From Mycobacterium sp. (GTDB lineage: Bacteria > Actinomycetota > Actinomycetes > Mycobacteriales > Mycobacteriaceae), in NCBI GenBank assembly GCA_023264755.1, contig JAHFVB010000294.1, positions 1-6,610 on the forward strand: a stretch of DNA of 6,610 bases, written 5' to 3'. The stretch's first letter is position 1. Every line of letters begins with the position of its first letter. Both the position numbers and the translations under genes were made by a program. Of the stretch, positions 1 to 4,438 are shown piece after piece. Below the pieces are notes generated by a model, which saw only the letters and a program-made list of their open reading frames with translations, was not told the DNA's origin and did no database searches.

Positions 1-155
1 CCGATGGGATCGGCGACGTCCTCACCGAGCACCACGATCTTGTCGTTTCGTTCCATGGCCAGATGGAACGCGGAGTTCAGCGCGGCGGCCATCGTCATGG
101 TCTCGGTGACGGCTGGTTCGGAATCCGGCCCTCCACCCGTCTTGAGCTCAGTCAT
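1..155 (-). CDS. ThDP-dependent dehydrogenase E1 component, beta subunit (N-terminal fragment)
   Basis: Only the first 51 codons are in the window; the gene continues past the left edge. The visible part reads through a polar leader (residues 1-17) into the start of an E1 beta fold, with an N-terminal helix (about 20-36) and the strand-turn VVLGEDVADPI (41-51). LGEDVA is highly characteristic of pyruvate, branched-chain and acetoin dehydrogenase beta subunits. The beta subunit pairs with alpha to form the heterotetramer that decarboxylates a 2-oxoacid (or cleaves acetoin) and passes the acyl group to an E2 lipoyl domain. The ATG at 155 is chosen because GAGGAG sits 8 bases upstream; Met20 and Met22 are weaker alternatives. 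It overlaps the alpha gene by 8 bases, implying coupled 1:1 synthesis. Substrate specificity is not readable from this fragment. An E2 gene would be expected further left, but that is outside the window. Confidence 0.88.
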   Translation of the reverse strand, partial: MTELKTGGGPDSEPAVTETMTMAAALNSAFHLAMERNDKIVVLGEDVADPI

Positions 156-1179
156 CGTGCAGGCTCCTCACCCAGGTGTCGTCGGCGAAGACGTCGGTGT
201 ACAGCTCCGATTGATCCGGAAGTTCGCAGCGGGCGGCGTAGGCGAAGGCGTCGTCGACCATCAGTCGAGCCCGCTCCTCGATCCGCTCCAGCTCGGCCTC
301 CGACAGGTGGCCCTCGGCCAGCAGCCACGTCCGAAAGGTCGGGGCGGGGTCGCGTTTCAACGCTGTCTTGAGCTCACCTTCGGGTACGTAGCTGAAGTCG
401 GCGGTCCCGGTGTGGCCGGTTAGTCGATAGTGGGTGAACTCCAGGAACGTGGGTCCGGCTCCCGCCCGTGCTTGGGCCACCGCCGTCGCCAGCGCGTCGC
501 GCGCCGCAATGGGATCGAAGCCATCGATCTTGCGAGCCCGCATCGAGTACGCGGCGGCCCGGCCGGCCAGGTCGGTGTTGGCGGCGTAGCGCTCGATCGG
601 GGTGTGCTCACCCCACTGGTTGTTCTGGCATACGAAGACCAGCGGCAGCTGCCACAGCCCGGCGAAGTTCATGGCCTCGTGGAAGGCCCCGATCGAGGTC
701 GCGCCATCGCCAAAGGTCACCACGGTCGCGGTGCCGTCGTCGTCGAGCTGAGCGGCCATGGCCAGCCCCACGGCGATGGGCAGGCCCGATCCGACGATTC
801 CCGTGGTGGCCGAGAACCCGATCGCCGGGTCCTGCAGGTGCATCGGGCCGCCCTTGCCTTGCGACAGCCCCGCGCGCCTGCCGTAGAGCTCGGCCATGAT
901 CGACCGCAGCGTCGCACCCTTGGCCAGCGCGTCGCCGAGGTTGCGATAGGTGGATACCAGCCGATCCCTGGGCGTGAGAACCTCGCCGAGGGCGGCGCAC
1001 ACCGCCTCCATTCCACGGACCGGATAGAACGCCGCCTGCAACCGTCCGGCCTTCGTCTCGGCCACCGACTTCTGGTCGGCGAGTGCGGTGGTAAGCATCA
1101 GTTCGTACATGCGTCCCAGGGCCACGACGTCGAGCGCGCCCGCGCTCGCCGCGACATCCTCGGCAAAACTCTTGGTCAT
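148..1179 (-). CDS. ThDP-dependent dehydrogenase E1 component, alpha subunit (pyruvate/acetoin dehydrogenase type)
   Basis: This 343-residue protein has the usual length for an E1 alpha subunit. The thiamine-diphosphate motif is complete: GDG at 157-159 and NN at 186-187, separated by the usual stretch of about 26 residues (GDGATSIGAFHEAMNF...VFVCQNN). Other family landmarks are a Tyr-Arg pair at 78-79 (pyrophosphate contact in E1 enzymes), GKGGPMHL at 108-115, GIVGSGLPIAVG at 127-138 and the loop YRLTGHTGTAD at 251-261. It should bind ThDP-Mg and catalyse decarboxylation of a 2-oxoacid or cleavage of acetoin with the adjacent beta subunit. The start at 1179 has AGGAGG 7 bases upstream and its ATGA overlaps the stop of the FAD gene; the longer reading frame back to 1314 runs inside that gene and is not used. 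One oddity is that the usual His of the YRxHG loop is Leu81 here (YRNLGDALAKG). AcoA-like and PdhA-like assignments cannot be separated by eye. Confidence 0.93.
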   Translation of the reverse strand: MTKSFAEDVAASAGALDVVALGRMYELMLTTALADQKSVAETKAGRLQAAFYPVRGMEAVCAALGEVLTPRDRLVSTYRNLGDALAKGATLRSIMAELYGRRAGLSQGKGGPMHLQDPAIGFSATTGIVGSGLPIAVGLAMAAQLDDDGTATVVTFGDGATSIGAFHEAMNFAGLWQLPLVFVCQNNQWGEHTPIERYAANTDLAGRAAAYSMRARKIDGFDPIAARDALATAVAQARAGAGPTFLEFTHYRLTGHTGTADFSYVPEGELKTALKRDPAPTFRTWLLAEGHLSEAELERIEERARLMVDDAFAYAARCELPDQSELYTDVFADDTWVRSLHDD

Positions 1180-2621
1180 GCTCCAGCCTCCTGTGGTTGC
1201 GGCGCGTTCAGTGACCGGCGGACCGCCTCTTCGCCCGCGATCCGACCGAAACCGCACGCATTGGCCAAGGAATTGCCACTTCCGATGTAGGTCTTGATGA
1301 TGCCGCCGGTGCACTCACCCGCGGCGAATAGGCCACCGATCGGCTGCCCGTCTGCGGCCAGCACCCGAGCGTGGTCGTCGATCCGGAGCCCGCAGGCGGT
1401 CAGATTGACGGTGGCCGGCCGGACCTCGACGGCATAGAACGGCGCAGTGGTCAACGGCAGCAGGAACTTCCCGGCCTTGCCGTGATCAGCATCGTGGCCG
1501 TCGGCCGCGAATCCGTTGTACCGCAGTAACTCTCCGACCAGGTGACCGCTTGCGATGCCGAGCGAGCGTTCCAGCTCCTCCAGCGTGTCGGCGCGGTGGA
1601 CCTTCGTCCCGCCCGAGGCGAGGTGGCCGTCGATCACGTCGGCGTTGTAGTTCTTGGTCCGGAAGGGCGGGTGATTGGGCCAGACCTGCTTGTACGCTCC
1701 GCGATATTCGGCGGCCAGTTCGGCGGGTGGCCGAAGGGCCGCCTCGTCGAACACGACGTAGCCCCGATCGCCATGTGCCCGCACCACCTGATCGAGCAGC
1801 CCGTACGGCGCCGTCTCGTCGATGATGCGTCGGCCGTGGACGTCGACGAGCACCGCCCACCCGGGGAGCAGCGCCTCGTTGAGTTTGGCGAGGCCGGGGT
1901 CGAGGGTCCGTAGCCCACGGTCGAACCCGGTGAGCTGCGCGCCGACCGCTTCGGCAAAGGCGAAGTGATCGCCCCGAGCCGAGTCGGCACCGATGTACCA
2001 GCTCCACCCTGGATACCAGGCGGACGGGAAGTACTTGGCGAGCAGCTCGGCGTTGGCCCCGAACCCCCCCGTCGCCACCACGATCGCCGACGCGGTGACG
2101 AGTTCCCCCTCGGCCTCGACGCCCACGGCGGTCCCGCTGGCGTCGATCACCAACCGTTCGACCCGGCGCCCCAGGGCAAAGTCCACGCCGCGGGCCCGCG
2201 CCGCGGACTGCAGTGCGTTGACCAGGGCCTGGCCCCCGCCGTCGACACAGTGCGACCTGGCGTTCCGCTCGTCGCCGCCGAAGATCAGCCGCTCGAAGAA
2301 CGGCACCCCGTGGGAGGCCAGCCAGTCGATGGTTTCGCCGGTGCGCCGGGCCCAGCGTCGCACCGGGCCCGCGGTCACGTCCCATCCGTTGAGCGCGAGG
2401 TATTCGTGGATCAGGTCGGCCGGATCGTCATCGATGCCGGCGGCGCGCTGAATACCGCTGCCGCTGCCCATGATCACTCCGCCGGACAGCCGGCTCGAAC
2501 CACCGACGACCGGCTCGGCCTCGATGATCAGTACCGAGGCGGCGCCGGATTCGGTTGCGGTGACTGCCGCGGACAGTCCGGCGGCGCCCGATCCGATCAC
2601 GATGACGTCGAAATCAGCCAC
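1176..2621 (-). CDS. FAD-dependent oxidoreductase (fumarate reductase/3-ketosteroid dehydrogenase flavoprotein superfamily)
   Basis: This 481-residue flavoprotein begins with a dinucleotide-binding fold, strand DVIVIG then GSGAAG at 10-15, with Glu34 at the end of the second strand to hold the ribose. GGSSRLSGG follows at 40-48, then ATGG at 183-186, and the C-terminal FAD segment LFAAGEC (431-437) plus IGSGNSLANACGFGRIAGE (446-464). This is the FAD-binding-2 family, which oxidises or reduces C-C bonds next to carbonyl or carboxyl groups. The His-bearing HHTMGG-type segment of fumarate reductases is replaced by ATVNLTACGLRID (403-415), so fumarate reduction is unlikely. It is cytosolic, with no signal peptide, heme motif or membrane segment. 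It is not the E3 lipoamide dehydrogenase of the neighbouring E1, since the CxxxxC disulfide motif is absent. The start is GTG at 2621, with AAGGAA about 9 bases upstream. It overlaps the preceding gene by 8 bases and the E1 alpha gene by 4. The substrate is unknown. Confidence 0.9.
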   Translation of the reverse strand: MADFDVIVIGSGAAGLSAAVTATESGAASVLIIEAEPVVGGSSRLSGGVIMGSGSGIQRAAGIDDDPADLIHEYLALNGWDVTAGPVRRWARRTGETIDWLASHGVPFFERLIFGGDERNARSHCVDGGGQALVNALQSAARARGVDFALGRRVERLVIDASGTAVGVEAEGELVTASAIVVATGGFGANAELLAKYFPSAWYPGWSWYIGADSARGDHFAFAEAVGAQLTGFDRGLRTLDPGLAKLNEALLPGWAVLVDVHGRRIIDETAPYGLLDQVVRAHGDRGYVVFDEAALRPPAELAAEYRGAYKQVWPNHPPFRTKNYNADVIDGHLASGGTKVHRADTLEELERSLGIASGHLVGELLRYNGFAADGHDADHGKAGKFLLPLTTAPFYAVEVRPATVNLTACGLRIDDHARVLAADGQPIGGLFAAGECTGGIIKTYIGSGNSLANACGFGRIAGEEAVRRSLNAPQPQEAGA

Positions 2622-3060
2622 GTCTAGGTGTTCCTTCCCTGGTGGATGCGTGGTCCCCGACCGGGTGCTCCAACAGGTGCACGGTGTCGTTGAAGCACAG
2701 CACGGTTCGAGTTCCCTTGCGGCTGGCTTGAATGCGCGTCAGTGACAGCGCCGCGGGGAGCGGAATCGAGACGACGTCGACTTCCATGACTGAAGCCACC
2801 AGCGCCCGGATGGCTTCCGCACTCGCCACGGCGATGAGTTGTTTGCCAGGGTTGTCGTCGATCAACCGGTCGAGCTCGATTCTCTCGTCGAGCGTCCTGG
2901 GAACGGCGAGCACTCGCGCCAAGTCAGAGGTCACGGTGCCTTCAGTCGGTCCGCCGTGGACGCAGGACCACTCACCACCGATCAGCCGGGCTGCGAGCCG
3001 GTCCACGTGACGCGGGTCGCGAACGTCACCGGTGCCGTGACTGACGACCGCCAACTCCAT
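2614..3060 (-). CDS. Degenerate histidine-phosphatase-like protein (probable pseudoenzyme)
   Basis: This 148-residue protein keeps the outline of the histidine phosphatase (phosphoglycerate mutase) superfamily but not its catalytic site. The N-terminal strand and loop reads MELAVVSHGTG, so the catalytic Arg of RHG is Ser7 while His8 remains. The SSPxxRxxxTA segment is reduced to VHGGPTEGTVTSDLARVLAV (34-53), without the phosphate-binding Arg. The second catalytic His of the SHGG motif is missing in AVASAEAIRALVASVM (77-92). The family's closing motif survives as VLCFNDTVHLLEHP (120-133). It is shorter than the usual 180-220 residues. The ATG at 3060 is chosen because AAGGAG lies 4 bases upstream; an ATG at 3090 in the same frame lacks such a site. 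Catalysis is unlikely, so it may bind a phosphorylated ligand, partner the intact phosphatase upstream, or be decaying. The fold assignment rests on motif spacing by eye. The 8-base overlap with the FAD gene argues that it is expressed. Confidence 0.75.
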   Translation of the reverse strand: MELAVVSHGTGDVRDPRHVDRLAARLIGGEWSCVHGGPTEGTVTSDLARVLAVPRTLDERIELDRLIDDNPGKQLIAVASAEAIRALVASVMEVDVVSIPLPAALSLTRIQASRKGTRTVLCFNDTVHLLEHPVGDHASTREGTPRRG

Positions 3061-3126
3061 CGCTCTCCTTCGGGCCGCCGACTGCGACATCGGCCGGACA
3101 TCGGATTTAGTCTAGTAATGAACTAT
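3061..3126. promoter_or_regulatory. AT-rich intergenic gap with second copy of the 17-base element
   Basis: This 66-base gap separates the two phosphatase-family genes and interrupts an otherwise overlapping gene string. It holds TTTAGTCTAGTAATGAA at 3106-3122, which matches the divergent region at 3751-3767 except for one base (A/G). The octamer GACATCGG occurs twice in direct orientation (3086-3093 and 3097-3104). A weak inverted repeat, AGTAA/TTACT (3114-3118 and 3127-3131), overlaps the stop of the upstream gene. The ribosome-binding site for the 3060 start, AAGGAG on the minus strand, lies at its lower edge. No hairpin with a T-run suggests termination here. The likely role is a second regulated entry point for transcription of the downstream four genes. 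Confidence 0.6.
3106..3122. repeat. 17-base repeated regulatory element, copy A
   Basis: TTTAGTCTAGTAATGAA is one of two near-identical copies in the window; the other is at 3751-3767. Read on the minus strand, its downstream edge is 45 bases before the ATG at 3060, against 48 bases between copy B and the GTG at 3702. The similar spacing points to a shared regulatory role rather than chance. Confidence 0.6.
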
Positions 3127-3137
3127 TTACTTGTCGA
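3109..3137 (-). promoter_or_regulatory. Candidate housekeeping-type promoter for the 3060-leftward operon
   Basis: On the minus strand, TCGACA (3137-3132) is five of six bases from TTGACA. After exactly 17 bases comes TAGACT (3114-3109), which fits the TAnnnT -10 pattern of actinobacterial vegetative promoters. Transcription would start near 3102, leaving an untranslated leader of about 40 bases before the ATG at 3060. The -10 hexamer lies inside the 17-base repeated element, so a protein bound there would block RNA polymerase. The assignment is by eye only. Confidence 0.45.
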
Positions 3138-3702
3138 GGGCGGGCTGGGCCGATTCGTTGAGGCTGACCACGTGCCACGCCCTGCCGTCGTGGACATACC
3201 GGTTCAGTGCCGCGAACTGCGGGTCGAAGACATGCAACCGGTCGGGTATCCCCAACACCTGACACGTCCACGCGTTGATCACGCCGCCATGGCAGATCCC
3301 CAACACCCTGCCGTCGCGATGGCGTTCGATCATGGCTTGCATGCTGCGAAAGATGCGCTGATGAAAATCTGCGGCCGTCAGCCCCCAGGGCGTCAGGTCG
3401 CCTTCGAGGTAGTGGCGCCACACCGGGTTGGATGCCCCGTCGTAGTGGACGTAGTCGGCACCGTAGTCGAACTCGACGAGACCGCGCTCGAGCGTGATCG
3501 AGCGGCCGGACTCCCCCGCGACGATTCGAGCGGTCTGCAGTGCACGAAGGAGCGGCGAGCTGTAAACCACGTCATACCGGTCGGCGCGCACTACTCGCTT
3601 CGTAGCGTGCGCCTGCGCGCGGCCGCGATCACTGAGGCCGGGGTCGCGTGGATCGAGGGGCCTCCGCTCCGGCTCACCGTGCCTCACTAGGGTCAAGTAC
3701 AC
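3127..3702 (-). CDS. Histidine phosphatase family protein (phosphoglycerate mutase-like), catalytically intact
   Basis: This 191-residue protein carries every catalytic landmark of the branch-1 histidine phosphatases. RHGE at 7-10 gives the phospho-accepting His8 and Arg7; GLSDRGRAQA at 22-31 is the usual helix cap; SSPLLRALQTA at 48-58 gives phosphate-binding Arg53; EFDYG at 77-81 gives the likely acid Glu77; and CHGGVINA at 137-144 gives the second His138. These enzymes hydrolyse phosphomonoesters through a phosphohistidine; cobalamin-pathway CobC, phosphoglycerate mutases and small-molecule phosphatases all look like this, so the substrate is open. No signal peptide is visible. The start is a GTG at 3702 with GAGGA about 9 bases upstream; the ATG between them is followed directly by a stop. 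It is the first leftward gene, facing the winged-helix gene across 116 bases. The neighbouring phosphotransferase-like gene makes a phosphorylated metabolite a reasonable guess for its substrate. Confidence 0.9.
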   Translation of the reverse strand: MYLTLVRHGEPERRPLDPRDPGLSDRGRAQAHATKRVVRADRYDVVYSSPLLRALQTARIVAGESGRSITLERGLVEFDYGADYVHYDGASNPVWRHYLEGDLTPWGLTAADFHQRIFRSMQAMIERHRDGRVLGICHGGVINAWTCQVLGIPDRLHVFDPQFAALNRYVHDGRAWHVVSLNESAQPALDK

Positions 3703-3741
3703 CCGGTCACATCCTCGCTAGACGTGTGATCAGCCTCTCAG

Positions 3742-3760
3742 CTAGACTCGTTTAGTCTAG
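3742..3760. promoter_or_regulatory. Operator candidate 1: perfect 7-base inverted repeat
   Basis: CTAGACT (3742-3748) and AGTCTAG (3754-3760) are exact reverse complements separated by the 5-base spacer CGTTT. The 19-base span and symmetric half-sites are typical of a dimeric winged-helix or helix-turn-helix repressor. The right half-site belongs to the 17-base element repeated at 3106-3122, where the left half is absent. A further CTAGAC half-site lies at 3718-3723. The obvious candidate ligand is the winged-helix protein encoded just downstream (inference). Confidence 0.6.
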
Positions 3761-3767
3761 TGATGAA
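3751..3767. repeat. 17-base repeated regulatory element, copy B
   Basis: TTTAGTCTAGTGATGAA matches copy A (3106-3122) at 16 of 17 positions. It covers the right arm of operator candidate 1 and runs two bases into operator candidate 2. It therefore sits where it could affect both the leftward and the rightward transcript. Confidence 0.6.
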
Positions 3768-3787
3768 TGATCTAACACTAGATCATT
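3766..3787. promoter_or_regulatory. Operator candidate 2: 9-base inverted repeat
   Basis: AATGATCTA (3766-3774) and TAGATCATT (3779-3787) are exact reverse complements with the 4-base spacer ACAC. It begins 5 bases after operator candidate 1. Its sequence differs from that repeat apart from a shared CTAGA core, so it may bind the same protein with a different geometry or a second regulator. It lies 32 bases before the winged-helix gene's ATG, in the -10 or early transcribed zone. It has no T-run, so it is unlikely to be a terminator. Confidence 0.55.
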
Positions 3788-3818
3788 TGCGTCCTCTGAG
3801 CGGAGACTTGAAGAATCC

Positions 3819-4427
3819 ATGGCCAACCAACTCGCCCTCCTGCAAGCAGCCCGACTCAAGGGGCGCCTGTCCCCCGAGCTGGCCGCCGCCTCGACCGGGA
3901 TCGACGTGGACGCGGCGAGTTCGGCCCTGCACGAGCTTCGCGAAGCCGGCTACGTCAAGGGCGAACCGAGCGTACGACTCACGCCGGAGGGCCGCGAGCA
4001 GCTGGCGACGCTGGTCGCCGAGGAGCGCGCCCGACTCGACCGCGAGGCACTCGCCCCCCTGTACGAGGAGTTCGACCATCACAACACCGAACTCAAGCAA
4101 CTCATCAGCGACTGGCAACTCAAGGATGGCAACCCCAACGACCACGGGGACACCGCCTACGACCAGGCAGTCATCGATCGACTGGCCGCGCTCGACGCCA
4201 AGTTCCAACAGCTGGTGGTCAGGATCGTCGAGGTCGCGCCCCGGCTAGGGAACTACCCCGTGCGGTTCGGCCAGGCCCTGGACCGAATCCGCTCTGGCGA
4301 CACCAGCTACGTCGCACGACCGATTACCGACAGCTACCACACCGTTTGGTTCGAATTTCACGAGGAGCTGATCGGTCTGCTCGGGCTCAGCCGAGAAGAG
4401 GAAGCGGCCGCAGGCCGCGCCCTCTAA
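3819..4427 (+). CDS. Winged-helix protein, probable transcriptional regulator, partner of the PPDK-like gene
   Basis: This 202-residue protein opens with a winged helix-turn-helix pattern. Helix LALLQAARL (5-13) is followed by SPELAAASTG (18-27), a recognition-helix candidate DVDAASSALHELREAGYV (29-46), and a wing ending in VRLTPEGREQL (52-62), a phrase typical of MarR/PadR-type wings. The remaining part (about 65-202) is predicted by composition to be mostly helical and charged, including a Trp/His-rich stretch SYHTVWFEFHEELIGLLGL (172-190). I do not recognise a named ligand-binding domain. The ATG at 3819 has only a weak ribosome-binding site. The PPDK-like gene begins 11 bases after its stop, so the two are co-transcribed. 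I recall a similar-sized hypothetical beside the truncated ppdK of M. tuberculosis (Rv1126c/Rv1127c), which I could not check. It may repress the divergent region, or act as a subunit of the phosphotransferase. Its DNA-binding role is inferred. Confidence 0.75.
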   Translation: MANQLALLQAARLKGRLSPELAAASTGIDVDAASSALHELREAGYVKGEPSVRLTPEGREQLATLVAEERARLDREALAPLYEEFDHHNTELKQLISDWQLKDGNPNDHGDTAYDQAVIDRLAALDAKFQQLVVRIVEVAPRLGNYPVRFGQALDRIRSGDTSYVARPITDSYHTVWFEFHEELIGLLGLSREEEAAAGRAL

Positions 4428-4438
4428 AGGAGCATGCG

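Larger units (their letters stand above)
3703..3818. promoter_or_regulatory. Divergent promoter/operator region
   Basis: This 116-base region separates the leftward phosphatase gene from the rightward winged-helix gene and must hold promoters for both. It is much richer in A/T than the flanking genes. It contains GCTAGAC twice (3717-3723 and 3741-3747), two adjacent inverted repeats (3742-3760 and 3766-3787) and the 17-base element shared with 3106-3122. For the rightward direction a possible pair is TAGACT (3743-3748), 17 bases, then AATGAT (3766-3771); each hexamer matches four of six consensus bases, so this is tentative. For the leftward direction, TAGACT (3759-3754) could serve as a -10 but has no good -35. 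The rightward gene's ribosome-binding site is weak, with GGAG about 14 bases before its ATG. Confidence 0.65.

Noticed and set aside
430..1290. Long plus-strand open frame (286 codons) opposite the E1 alpha gene
   Set aside because: It is the antisense shadow of a well-conserved E1 alpha gene in GC-rich DNA; the translation is rich in Arg/Gly/Pro with no recognisable domain and no ribosome-binding site logic.
1180..1314. N-terminal extension of E1 alpha to 1314
   Set aside because: It would lie within the FAD gene's conserved C-terminal FAD segment, and the start at 1179 has an AGGAGG site and a 4-base overlap.
1486..2385. Arg-rich minus-strand frame inside the FAD gene
   Set aside because: Same-strand frame-shifted shadow, dominated by Arg and Gly, with no motif.
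1176..2621. FAD protein as the E3 (lipoamide dehydrogenase) of the E1 complex
   Set aside because: No CxxxxC redox disulfide and no second NAD-binding GxGxxG; the C-terminal motifs belong to the fumarate-reductase-type flavoproteins.
2839..3690. Plus-strand open frame (283 codons) across both phosphatase genes and the gap
   Set aside because: It runs antisense to two genes with clear family motifs and covers the promoter-like gap; its translation shows no domain.
3766..3787. Inverted repeat as a rho-independent terminator
   Set aside because: The stem is A/T-rich and short, has no following T-run, and lies between divergent genes where no transcript needs to end.
3760..4248. Plus-strand frame starting at 3760 upstream of the winged-helix gene
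   Set aside because: It starts in the operator region and is out of frame with the winged-helix gene; its Ser/Thr/Arg/Pro-rich translation shows no fold.
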